Of a stretch of DNA of 64,000 nucleotides, positions 11,754 through 23,297 are shown piece by piece; positions within the stretch are counted from its first letter, which is position 1; each line of letters begins with the position of its first letter. Under the pieces are notes generated by a model, which saw only the letters and a list, made by a program, of their open reading frames with translations, was not told the DNA's origin and searched no databases. Source of the DNA: Paraphoma chrysanthemicola (lineage: Eukaryota; Ascomycota; Dothideomycetes; Pleosporales; Phaeosphaeriaceae). The DNA lies in the NCBI GenBank assembly GCA_020744225.1, contig JAGMWG010000007.1, positions 1,116,001-1,180,000 of the forward strand, in the 5' to 3' direction. Position numbers and translations under genes: made by a program.

Positions 11754-14700
11754 TCAAGGCCCCTCTGGTGGCATCGGCACCGGTGCAGTCTCCACCTTGA
11801 TCTCCGGTCCAGGCTGCTCGTAAGGCTCAGGCTCAGCCTCTGGCGCCGGAGCAGGGCGTCTGGGCAGCGCCCTCTCTCTTTCTTCGTAGTACAGATATTC
11901 ACCTCGGCTGTTGTATCGCGGCGGGTGTGGTCGTTCTCGCTCGTGGTAGGGGACCGGTACGTATTCGTATCTTTCCGGCTCGTAGCGGGCGGGTTGGGGA
12001 TAGGACAAGTACGGGCCACGGGAGTGTCGTGGCTCGCCGCGGATACGCACGACTTCGTGCCCGTACTCGTCGAGATAGACAGGCTGAGAGCCACGTGGCT
12101 CGTAGTAGCGTTCGCGTGGTGGCGAGTAGGGATACAAGCGGTCTTGTACGGATACATACTCGCGTGCTGCTGGGCGCGGGTAGATTCTCTCTTCGGGCGA
12201 AGCGTGGTCGACACTTGCGTCCCTGGAGTATGCCGGCTCGTAATCATACTCGGCATTCGGCTGTGGGGTCTCTTGTTGGTCGATTCTGCGGCGCTGCTCC
12301 TCATATCTACGACTCTGCGAGCGGCTCATGCTTGGTCCTCGACCATAGGGCTCTTCACGAGCTACACTCATATAGCGATAGTATCGTGAAGGCATGCGCT
12401 GCTCATGAGGTCTGTCTCTTCGACGATGAGGCCCGGCCCTTCTTCCAGGTCCTCCGGAGTCTGGCGCGGGTATGTAACGGGCGTTGGAATGATAGTCGTC
12501 ATACCTGGAGCCATTTGACACGGTGGATGGCGCTCGAGGATGTTGTGGCGGTGCGAGCGGTCGGGGTGCCAATTCTGCTTCCTTTGGAAGAGCTGGCCCA
12601 GGTGGTGGGGGCGAAACAAAGCGCACTCCTTCTGGAGCCTCCGGCGCTGTCCCGGGGTCCTTTTCTTCTGGTTGTGGGGCTGAAGGTGGCGGTATGGCTT
12701 CGTCTGCTGCAGCTTGACCAGGAACAAAGTCTTCTAAGAAGCGATCTGCAGCAGACTGTCCTCTAGCTGGAGGTCCATCACGAGGATGATGCTCCCTGAC
12801 GAAGCGATATTCCGATGGCTGGTCTTCATCGTCGTAGTAACGAGCTTGACGCGAATAAGCGCCGTACTCACGGCCATGACTTCCCTCCCTCGGATGCGCA
12901 TAGACGATTTCCTCTGGAGGAGGGCCGTAAATTCTCTCTTGCTCTCTGAATGCAGTTCGACGGCCAGCGTACTCGCCGTATGCAGGGCCAGAGTGAACGA
13001 TCCTTGGGCTTTGAGCGTACTCCATATACTCCCGAGCACGGGGATAGCCATCTTCTACATCATCTCTTGGGACCTGGCAGGAAAGCATGTTAGCCTACAC
13101 CCTGGAGGTCCGTGATTGCTTGAATTGCACTTACGTAGTACCCCGGCTCTGCATAGACACGCCGTCTACGTTCTCCAGGTGGACTATCTCGATAGGATTG
13201 TTGCCTTCTGGAGGAGCTCGGTCCTTCACTTGTTTGTGCGGGTATTGCTGAACGTCGAGCATCCTGCTCATCGCTCGTTGGTTTGGGAAGTCCTGGCGAC
13301 TCCACTCTTCCAGAGGCCAGGGAGGGAGGCCCAGACTTCTCGGGTGCATCTCCGGTGGACTCATCGGTGCCGGGAATTTCCTTAGATCCAGACAAAGGAG
13401 GTGAGGCAAGCCCATTTTGTTCGATAGAGCTGATCTTCGGCAATGGCATAGGGAACAAGCTAGGGAACACTCGAGCAATCATGAGAAGCTTCTCGTCATC
13501 CATTCCGGGCGCATGTAGAAGTCCGGAAATAACACGCTCATTCGGTAGCTCGATCATGTCTTCCTTCCAATCCAGCTGAGGATTTTGCTGGCCATAGGCT
13601 GTGCCATAGGGCTGCGATGTCAAGTGCTGAATCTTGAAATGCGACAGCAAATTTGACACGGTGTACGTCTTCCTCTCTGCTGGCTTAGCATAGTGAGCAC
13701 CAGTAAGCTGATGAGACGACTCCGCCTGACAAGTCTTACAGGACAAGCCAGGAGCGAGTTTAAGCGCTTTAGGAATCTCATGATTAGAGAATGCATCGAT
13801 GAAATGTGTCAAGTTGGGCTCATGATTGAACTCAACGTGGAAAGCCGATATAACGCGATGAATGAGGACGTATATACGCAGGCTATTCGGCATGTCTTTG
13901 ATGCCCGAAGTCTGCTTCCAGATGTCCTGACTCATCTCAATGACAGTACTCACTTGCTTGTCATAAAGGCTATTGCTGTGACCAGCGTCTTCAGGAACGT
14001 GTGGAACTCCGCCTGGTAAGACCTGTCCTGGCGGAGGTAATGCAGGTGGTGGTGGCGCAACTGCAGGATTGACCATGGCCGGGGATGGCATATACGAACC
14101 AGTTCCCACCTGAGGAGCATAACCAGGAGGCCCCATTGGGGCAAATGCGTAGCTATCTACAGGGTTGTGGTACGGTTGGCCATACTCGTATCCGGTCATA
14201 GGAGCGCCCGCAGCCTGTGGTGGCAAAAATGGTCCGTTGTAATGGTTCCCATATCCATATGGGCCTGGGCTCGCTTGGGGCATATGCGGAAGCATAAGTG
14301 GCGTAGCAGTTCCCGCACGAGAGTATCCAACGAAGTTGCCAGAATAGCCGGAAGGATTGGAAGAGTGGCCGTGGTGAAAGGGTTGTACAGCAAGCGGGTC
14401 CGGATGGAAAGGTGTCTCCTCTGGCCATTCTGCTTCTCGCCATGCAACAACAACGTTGCCACTGCTAAACGCGTGTGTATGCTTCGCACCGAAGTGTTGG
14501 ACAACACCTTCAAAGCCGTACGGTCTCGTACTACTTTCGCAATCCTGCCCGTTACAGAAGAAGAGATCCTTGCGGTACTGCTCTGTTAGAGGTTTGATCT
14601 TGTTGTCATATACCCATTTCATGTTCTCGAGGACGAGTTTCGGTTTGCTATTGGCGCCATCAGCAGCTTCATTATGGTGCAGAGGCGTCGCTGCATGGTC

Positions 14701-16463
14701 AATGTCGGCAACCTCATGGTATTTGCGACGGACGTAGGTGAGAAGGTCGGCTGCAAATTTGGGGCAGCTCTCGAAAGTCAAGGCTTTCCCCTGGTCCCAG
14801 TCCTGGTTGATGAAGTCGTCGGCAATGGCGCTCAGTCTATCCCGGATTGGTCGCTGCAGATCTTCCCATTCTCGGTCCATGGCCTCTTTCGCCTCCTTGG
14901 AATTGATATCCTGAAAGCGGCGGTCCACAGATTTTGTGGAAAGCGAAGCCGCATGTGACACGTGGTTAGCTTCTGCCTGTTGGGCAGCAGGAAGTTGGGC
15001 AAGTAAGCGGGGCTGAAGCACGTCCCATGCATGCTCGGTCATTGGTTGCGAAATCTGAAGTGCTGCTTTGAACGAATCCATGTGTCGCAAAATGTTTGGC
15101 GGGATTGGAGGGTTCATCTGCTGGCACCGGCGCTCGATTTCTGTCTTCCGACTTGCCTTGGCCTCATTCGCATCATGAAGGTTTCTTTGGTGCGATGGCT
15201 GCGTGCTTCCCGACTGACCGGGCTGCGGCGTGAAGACCTGCGGTGGAACAGTGGGAGGCCGAGGATGCGCGTACTGTGAAGAAGGTGCTGCAGGTGTTAG
15301 GTTGGGCACACAAGGAGTGATATTGATGCGTCGAGCAGCGCCAACATATGTGGCCGCCAATGAAACGGCAGAGGTATACTTACCCACGGGTACTGGAGTA
15401 TGAATGACAGGGGACGGTATCTGTCGTGGAGATCTTGACGCTTCCTTGTGCGAATGGCTCGCAACTGACGAGAGAACAGTGGCTAATCTGTTCTGCTCTT
15501 GCTGATCTCTTCCGTCCCATTTCTCCCAGTTGTCAGCAGCTTTCATGCGCTCTTTGCCTTGAGCATCAAGGCCTTTCGACCACTCTTCTGCTGCGGCAGA
15601 GCCGAGACGCAGCGCATTCTTCATCTCATGTGTAATCTCCTCGATATGTTTCTTGTAATAGTATTTGCCAATTTCCACCTCGGGAGGGATAGGCGTGTTA
15701 TGGAGATGGTGCGCAGGTACGTAATTCTCATCTCGCGTGATAAGTGCAAATGGGAGCGCTGGGCGAAGCGCCGATGATTCCGAGAACAGGAGACTCGTTT
15801 CCTGCGATGTCAGTTGCATTTCACAGTCAGGCTCATGCGACTCACTGTCTGGCAGTTCTCCATCAAACAAGGCCCGCACGTCCTTACGCCAAAAGGCCAA
15901 ACCGTGCGAACACCGTTAGCACCAGGCCCTTTTTGCCATACTTTCTGGCCGAGAGTAGAGGAGCTGGCCTTGTTACAAAATTGACATCTCTTCAACCAGG
16001 CTATTTGCCACATTTGTCGCTCGCTGAAGCCTGGCAAGGGCTTCGGCGGCTTTGGAGAATGTGCATTACGGGCAGAGGCCCATATAGATTCGGACTTTAA
16101 GAGACGCAGACAAACAGCGTCTGCCTTGGACAAAGAGACGTGGTGTACGTCTGTGAGATACAAAAGGAAAGATCGATTGACCTGCATCAATCGACCCAGA
16201 TCTTTGAGGGAACAGGAAAGAAAGATGTGCTGCCACACGGCTGGTGGTAGCCCTGCGCACCATCCCAAGTCGCTTGAGATGGCGGTAGAGGGAGAGGCGA
16301 GCTTGCGCTTCTTGTCGCGCGCAGAGAAGTCGCGGTCCGCCTTGCGCTTCGTGACAGCCATATCACTCGGCGCAGCGGGCGCAGATGGTGCAGACTTGGA
16401 GTCAGACTGGTAAAAGTCGGTGGAGGAGGCCACACTAGACTCGCGCTCGTCCATGGCGGCCAT
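11754..16463 (-). CDS. Giant F-box protein with Tyr/Arg/Pro-rich C-terminal third
   Basis: Four exons, 16463-15846, 15801-15384, 15287-13135 and 13073-11754, give 1,502 residues. The F-box (about residues 68-104) reads CAGLPPAVWQHIFLSCSLKD followed by LGRLMQVNRSF, so a SCF ubiquitin-ligase adaptor role is likely by family. A paired-Cys motif follows: CQFCN at about 158 and CGPC after VWPFGVRT, a possible zinc site. The middle region includes a Cys/His segment (FFCNGQDCESSTRPYGFEG...HFGAKH) and a second CxxC...H stretch. The last exon is dominated by RY, YY, PR and ER repeats and looks disordered. The second intron (96 nt, in frame) is inferred from GTAAGT and CTAACACCTGCAG; without it the protein gains 32 residues. 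The start could instead be the ATG at 16454. Substrate unknown. Confidence 0.82.
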
Positions 16464-16992
16464 CGATCAACAAGCAAAGCTCATGAGAGCCTCGCCAGCG
16501 AAGCACAACAGGCTGCAGACATGGGTGGAACGCGGTGGATCGTCAGGGATAAGGGTGCTGTGGGCGGACAGATGGCGCGCAAGTATGGAAGAGCGGTGTA
16601 TGCAACAAGATGGCGAGGATTCAGTAGCATTTGTGTGTAGAAGCTGCGATGGGAGCAGGCCAGGCTGCAGGGCGAAGTGGGAGGACGGCCCTGTCTCGCA
16701 GGGTGGTGAGGTGGTGCGGAGAAGGGCCAACGAATCAGGGAATGAGGCGGGACGGGGCACTAAGGCCTTGGCGGATGACGAAGTTGGTGGTTTGGGCGCT
16801 GCGTTGCTGCCAGAGGCTGTGCTGCACTTCACGTATACATAGGCGACACGCGTATTCGTAGCTTGCCACACTCACTGCGCGTCCTGGGGAAGCTTCAGAC
16901 TTCACCTCGTCTTCGCCCTCTTCCTTCGTTCCTCCCATCCATCCACCTCCGCCCTCCCCGCCAGAGCAGCTCCCTCCTCCCACCCAGTCACC
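16464..16992. promoter_or_regulatory. Divergent promoter between F-box gene and ABP1
   Basis: 529 bp. The ABP1 side has a long pyrimidine-rich tract (CCTCC, TTCC repeats) ending in CACCATGG. I see no TATA box. Several frames are open by composition only. Confidence 0.4.
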
Positions 16993-19770
16993 ATGGCCTC
17001 ACTCAACACATCGAGCAATGGCCCAAACATCACGCGAAGCTACCAGAACGTCGTCAATGCTCCGCCGCCTTCCGGCACCCAGGCGAGCTCGCCGACATAT
17101 GGGCAATGGGCTGTCTTCTCCGTCGCTGCCCCACTAGTCAGCGCATTTCAAGCTGATGGCGGCAAGGAGAGCGTATTGAAGGTCCAAAGCACCGGAGGTA
17201 TGTGCTGCAACACATCAATTCTAGCCTGCCGAGAACTTGTGAACCTTTGTCGCGAAAAGGCCCAATGCCTCGAGGTGGCTGCTGGACCCACCCTCAGGCA
17301 TCAGAGCGCTCTGAGCTAGCAAGCCGGCCTTCCGCAACAACAACACGCTGACCCCAAGCAGAAGGAGAGCTAGTGGACCTAGTGGACGAATTCTCCGATG
17401 GTCGTATTCAGTTTGCGTTTGTCAAAGTCAAGGACCCGAACACTTCGCTTCCCAAGAATGTTCTGATAGCCTGGGTACGCATTTGTGGGAACACCATGTC
17501 GCGTGCAGTCTGACACCCCAGCAGTGCGGCGAAGGCGTGCCAGAGCGCACCAAAGGCTACTTCGGCAGCCATCTCACTGTTGTCTCGAAGCTTCTACACG
17601 TGCGTTGACCAGTCGCGCTGGGCTGCAAGTGCTGACTAGTGCTAGGGTTACCACGTCCAAGTCACCGCGCGCTCCGATGCAGACCTCACGCCTGAAAAGA
17701 TCATCCAGAAAGTCTCAGACGCTTCGGGCGCAAAGTACTCTGGCGGTCCAAACATTCCCACGGGGGGCCCGCCTCCTGTAGCTGCGAAAAAACCCGTCTT
17801 CACACCAACATCGATTGGAGGTGGCGGATCTGGATTCAACCCTCTGGGTCGCTCGAGGGGGTCTGCCCCAAGAGGTGGAGAGGAAGATGCTGATGGATGG
17901 GGTGCAGACGCACCGCCCGTGGTCCGATCACAGCTAGAGAAGGTTCAGTCTGCGTACAAGCCCACAAAGGTCAACATGGCTGAGCTCACTTCCAAGAGAG
18001 ACGAATCGACTCGCTCGCAGCCATCGCAGTCGCAGAATGACCGACCTGACGTCGTCAGGGGCGCGTACCAGCCAGTAGGCAAGGTCGATATCGCAGCTAT
18101 TCGTGCACAGGCAAAGGAAAAGCAAGATGACAGACCTACTGTCGTCAAGGGTGCATATGAACCTACCGGCAAGGTCGACATTGCAGCTATTCGGGCCAAG
18201 GCTGCAGGCGCGCCGAGCATATCTCCAGCTGCGACAGGCGCCTCGAACAACGACGATGACGAGCGGCCAAAGTCTCTCGCGGAGAGGTCATCCGCATTTA
18301 GTCAACAACCTGAGCGCCTCACCAGCCTCCCAAAGCCAAAGGTTGCCAACAAGTTTGCGGGTGCAAGCGCTTTTACCGGCACCAAGGCCCCTACACCTGG
18401 TGGGTTTGGCGCGAAGCCAGTGGTCGCTGCGCCAGTTGTCGGTGCCGCAAGCAAGACTTTTGCAGATGAAGGAGGAAAAACTCCTGCTCAGATCTGGGCT
18501 GAGAAAAAGGCTGCTCGAGGCGAAAGTGTAGGATCTCCGGCCGCTGGCGCTCGCCCATCTCCAATGCAGGATCAGAAGAGTGGAGGCGGTGGATGGCAGA
18601 GTGGCTACGCTGGCAAGTCCTGGGCGCCAGTACAAACCACCCGTACTGGCCAGTCTGCGGCTAGCAATCTCAGCGAGCAACGTACGGGTGAGCATCAGCG
18701 AGAAGAGCCAGCATCACCAGCAGCTGGCGGTGTGAGCTCATTGAAGGACCGCTTCGTCGGCGCTGCCCCCATGGGTGCTCCCACCTCGCGGGCCGTACCA
18801 GAACCACGTGATGCGAGCCCGCCGCCCCTTGACACCTCGAGCAAGCCAAACGCAGGCGTCCGTGGGGTTCCCATGCCAGGACTTCCCTCTCGACCTAAGG
18901 AACCAGAATCAGACGAAGATGATGTGCCAGCCACACAGCATCAACGTCTGCCATCGCCACCCCGACAGCCACGCAGCCCCTCGCCCGAGCCTGCGGGATC
19001 TCCTGTACGCATCGCAATGCCTGTCGCCCGTGGAAGAGAGCCGGAAGAGTTGTCTCCAGCTGAAGAGACGGCGCCGCCCATGCCTGTCCGCTCTCTCGAC
19101 AAAGCTGCTCATCAGGCCCGTGATCTGTCGCCCGAACCACGAGTCGAGGCAAAGGACCCGGCGCGCAGTGCTGGCGCCGCAGTCGCTGCGGCAACATTCG
19201 GCGGAGCTGCGGTTGCTGGAGTTGCTGCTGGTGCAGCACTTGGATCTGGTCATGATGAAGGAGGAAGCGCGCCTGGCAAGAGCGCAGTCGTTCTGTACGA
19301 CTACGAGATGGCGGAGCCCAACGAGGTGGAACTACGCGAAGGCGAACACGTCACCGATATTGACATGGTGGATGAAGACTGGTGGATGGGTACGAACACC
19401 CAGGGTGATCGTGGTCTGTTCCCGGCGAACTACGTTGAGTTAGTGGAAGACGATGGCCCCTCGAGTGGAGGTGCTGCGCCGCCACTACCTACGCATCCCT
19501 CCGCCGAGGAGCCAGAACCAGCTGCGGCACCATCACAGCCCGCTGGACCTACTGCCACCGCGATCTACGATTATGATGCGGCCGAGCCAAACGAGCTTTC
19601 CTTCCCCGAAGGTGCCACAATTACAGGAGTAGTAAGTAGTTTCCGCAGAATCGGTGACAAAACCTTAACTGACCTTATTGCAGTCATTCCCTGACGAGGA
19701 CTGGTGGCTCGGAAGCTTCAACGGCGAGTCTGGCCTCTTTCCTGCAAACTACGTTGAACTCGATCAGTAA
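16993..19770 (+). CDS. ABP1: Actin-binding protein Abp1 (drebrin-like), ADF-H plus two SH3 domains
   Basis: Cortical actin-patch protein that binds F-actin and recruits endocytic kinases and Arp2/3 regulators. Five exons, 16993-17197, 17362-17474, 17525-17599, 17646-19631 and 19684-19770, give 821 residues. The ADF-H/cofilin-like domain spans residues 1 to about 135 (VDLVDEFSDGRIQFAFVKVK, then CGEGVPERTKGYFGSHL and HGYHVQVTARSD). A long Pro/Ala/Ser-rich linker carries two near-identical repeats, described separately, and several PxxP stretches. Two SH3 domains close the protein, each with the ALYDY-like core (VVLYDYEMAEPNEVEL; TAIYDYDAAEPNELSF), WW and GLFPANYVEL. The last intron splits the second SH3 domain and is needed to complete it (DEDWWLGSFNGESGLFPANY). 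Length and order match fungal Abp1; two SH3 domains is the filamentous-fungus form (yeast has one). Confidence 0.92.
18039..18210 (+). repeat. Tandem coding repeat in the Abp1 linker (two copies, about 85 nt each)
   Basis: Two adjacent units encode DRPDVVRGAYQPVGKVDIAA and DRPTVVKGAYEPTGKVDIAA, each followed by IRA(Q/K)A. A weaker third relative (SAYKPTKVNMAELTSK) lies about 75 nt upstream. The core GAYxPxGKVDIAAIRA is basic and aliphatic. It probably acts as a repeated short binding motif; that is inference. Confidence 0.8.
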
Positions 19771-20402
19771 AGGCAGTACTAGAATTGATTCCGTGCTTCG
19801 AACGACCTGTTTGCCACGCGCGGTGGAGGTTGGTTGTCCACCAAGGATGGGAAAATCAAAATGGGCCATTCTGCCCATACATAGTTTATGCTTGAATGCA
19901 AGTGTAGGTACAAAAAGTCGAACTGTAGCCATATTTGCATACTTCACACACTTGGTCTCGCACTAGCACTTTGTGAGTGATGTTCCACCCTGGCTTGTCA
20001 TGGTGATCCTGGGAGCAAGCGTTGGTGTAACTCTGCCGCGCCTCAGGTTCCTGGTTGATGAAATTAAATCGGAAAATATGCCAGAGGGCAGGTAGTCCTG
20101 GAAATAAAGCTGTACTAATTGAGAAGACCTTCGTTGTCCTTTATGCCGTGCCGTGATCAAATGTTGGAGTCAAGGATGCTCGATACCATGCAGAATATGA
20201 GAAGTCGATCTATAGCACGAATCGTTCGAGATAGCCGAGTAGAATGGCATGGTCTATTAGGGTATCGAGGTAGAAAGAAATAACACAATTCAAGAAAGCC
20301 ACTTCGCAAATCACCATCTCCATCCTCGTGACTGAATGGTCTCTTCACCCGATTGCAACCCCATGCCCATTTTTAATATCCGACACCATGTTCATCACTC
20401 TT
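19771..20402. other. Intergenic between convergent ABP1 and the SILK/RVxF gene
   Basis: 632 bp, noticeably more A/T-rich than the flanking exons, with AATAAA-like sequences on both strands as expected for facing 3' UTRs. I see nothing else in it. Confidence 0.5.
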
Positions 20403-22842
20403 TCAAACGTCTCGCCAGCTTCGACTTCCCAGCCTCTCATTAAGCGGCCTGAACTCGGATGCAGTTCCTCGTTCGCTGCCCTGCTCGAGCATCCTGACCG
20501 TCCTTCGCTCTTCGACGAATGTAGCTGGCTGGCCGTTCTCATCAATACCTCTCCATTTCCTGACCTCAGTGACTTCTCCAGAATGCGCGCTATCCGATTC
20601 TGTCATATCTTCTGAAACGGGCCTCTGAATACGCGGAGGCGAGATGGATCGAGTTCGCGATACTGCTTGTGCACGCTCGACATGGCGATAGCCAGAGTAG
20701 GCTGGGCGCTCTGGCGATGATGTTACATGGGCTGGACGTCCACGCTCACGAGGCGGCAGAGGTGAAACGTGACGAACACGAATCTCATCGTAGCGCCGAG
20801 GTGGGGATGGAGAAATACGGCGAGCTCGGTCAATGCGGATTTCTTCTTCGTAGCTTCGCTGTGGAGATGGAGGGGAGCGCCGAATGCGCAGTCTCTCCAT
20901 ATCTTCAGCAGGCGGTGCCAGCTGGTCGTCAACATATCTATGGTGGGAATAATCGCGGTAATGGTCGTACTCTTCGCTGAAGCGTCGAATCTCTTCCCTG
21001 TGCGACTCTCCGCCCCGCAGCTCTGGCGGCTCTCCCTCGCTCTTGCGTTCAGAAGTAAAGTGCACTCTAGGACCTCCTACTTCAACTGTAGTGCTTTGTT
21101 GGCTCTCGCGCATGCTCATCCTTCGACGGGATGTTTCGCGGTCGCCGCCCGAAGGTTTCAAGATGCTCCTGCCTGGCGAGTCCGGATGTCCTCTAGGCAT
21201 GTAGTCGGTCGACGAGATTTCGTCTGATATGCTGGTGAAGTTACGGTGCTCTGGCAGTATCGAGCGGTACGGCCGAGGATGCGACATTACGCGCTCTTCA
21301 GCTTCTTCAGTCTGACGCTCCTCGCGAAAGCTGGCACGTTTTGTCAAAGGACTGTCGACGTGGCGTTCTCGTGATTCACTTCGGTAGGCCATTCTAGTCG
21401 TGCGATTTCGCGCAGGCGGCGGAGATGGAGTCAACTCGATAATTCTCGAACTGGGTCGGCGTGGCGGACTTGCAGCAACCTTCCGGTGTGAGTGAGTGGG
21501 AACCACATCTGGAGGAGGCCACACCGCGTCTTGAGATGCGAAATTGGGATTGATTCGAGACAGAGATAATGCCTCGCCCGACCTCGACAGCTTCGTAGGT
21601 ACAACATCTGGCGGAGGCCAGATTTCATCGTACCTAGAAGCCCTTCGCGGACTCAGCGAAGAGACCCTAATTCTAGCTTCCCTCATCATCCGTGGTGGGC
21701 GGTCTTCCTGTTGTAGGACGCGCAAGCCCAGCCTCGTCTGACTGGTGCTCTGCCTGATGATACGTGGTCGGCTTGGGAAATACCGGTACACGCGAACTTC
21801 TTCTCTGTCGCGTCGGCGGCCTCTTCGCTCGGCATGGTCGATGTCGATGCGGACTGACTCCCTAGGCCAGTCACATGGCTCATCCGCAGTACATGATCGT
21901 ATCCTGGTATAGCTGCTCATCGAGCGCTGCTCTTTCTTAAGCTTCTTCTTGCATCGGTGGCAGGGCGTCAGAACCAAGGGCTTTCCAGGTACGACGGGAT
22001 TGTGGCGGTGGTATCTAGCAGATCGCATACGACTGCAAACGCTGCACGTGTGACATAGTAGTACCGGAACTGTTTGCTCTTCGATTTCTGGTGGCGATGC
22101 TTGCCCTCCTGGAGGAAGATGACCATACTGCTGGTATTGATACCGTTCGCTCGTGTGCTTCGACCCGGACTGCACAATCTCGCCCGAGAAGTTGCGTGCC
22201 GAAGGTACCATGGCGATTCTGGATGCGGGTTCACCGTTCAGTCTTGTGTTCTGCTGCACCATTGGATCAGTATACTGCCATCCCGCGTCGTAACTACCCG
22301 CAGTTGGAGGCTGGTTGCTGAAGTTCCTCTGTACCTGGACGTATCCTGGTGGCCCCGCCTGAGGTTGGGTAAGCTGTTGCCCTTGGATCGCCTGACTCTG
22401 GCCAAGTGGCGGAGGACGTTGTGGGTAGCCGTTGAGTTGATATCCGCCTTGGCCGTAAGCGCCTTGAGGGTATCCGGGCCGGAAATTTCCTTGATAGCTT
22501 GGGTACGAAGCGACAGACGAGGGTGCAGCCGGCGGAGGCGTCGGGGCTGTTGGGAGCCCACCTTGAATTCCGGGGAATTGCTGTTTGAATCGTGAGCAGG
22601 CGCAATTGTTTGTGCAATATCTTCGAGAAGACGCTCGAAGGATGGAGAGATATACTTCTGTGCACAATATCAGTCCTATTGTCCTAGGCTCCAAGGCTCC
22701 ATTGTTACACTTACACTTGGAAAAGATATGGATTACCTGAACTGGGAAATCCGCCTGAACTTTGGGGAGCTTGTTGGCCCGCGCTGGCATTGGCGGTGCC
22801 CATGTACGACGCGAAGGCCCTCCTCTGCTCCTCGTTGGCCAT
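20403..22842 (-). CDS. Arg/Pro-rich protein with SILK and RVxF motifs; candidate PP1 regulator
   Basis: The start MANEEQRRAFASYMGTANAS is at 22842. My frame-consistent model is 22842-22737 joined to 22657-20403 (786 residues), but the first junction is uncertain: alternative donors at CCAA|GTGTAA or CCAAGT|GTAAGT would put another frame (KYISPSFERLLEDIAQTI) after exon 1. The body is secure: a Gln/Gly/Tyr/Pro-rich segment, a Cys-rich patch (LLCHTCSVCSRMR ... CHRCKKKLKK), two copies of WPPPDVVPT, then SPPPR-type Arg/Ser repeats. The motif SILK occurs at about residue 533 and RVHF at about 566, in the order and spacing seen in known PP1-binding proteins. The C-terminus EVRKWRGIDENGQPATFVEE looks folded and conserved. 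Nuclear location is plausible from the basic repeats. I recognise no named family. Confidence 0.7.
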
Positions 22843-23297
22843 GGTGTATCTGGGAAGTCGCGATCGTGCGCACGATAAGGTGTTGTAGGCAGGCTCGTGG
22901 GAGGCACGTGGCAGGCTCGGAAGGTGGCAGCGTGATACAGATATGGAGAGACCAGGAGAGGGACTGAGACAGTGTAGAAAGACTAAGCAGACAAGTAGCG
23001 ACTTAATATTGTTTGACAAGTCCAAGTGAAAGAAGCGGTGACGGTACATTGTTCGGACCATTACCACCTACAGAACGCTACTCACTGAGTCTTGGTACCA
23101 GCTTGCCTTCACTTCGCACTCCATAGAGCAGCTACTGCCCCATATCTTGCAATGGCTGGCCCTTCACCATCGTCCTGCGCGCTGTCATGGGAGCTCAATG
23201 GATTTTATTCTTCCCAAAACGCCCGCCCATCGAACTTGCCATCTCGGCTTATTTTACAAAATGCTTAAGTATTCTATCCAGACACCACCGCTTATAT
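22843..23297. other. Intergenic between two minus-strand genes
   Basis: 455 bp holding the 3' flank of STT3 and the promoter of the downstream minus-strand gene. I see no coding sequence, RNA gene or clear promoter motif. Confidence 0.4.

Noticed and set aside
13693..15777. Several 80-140 codon plus-strand frames within the F-box gene
   Set aside because: Antisense shadows of a well-supported minus-strand coding exon.
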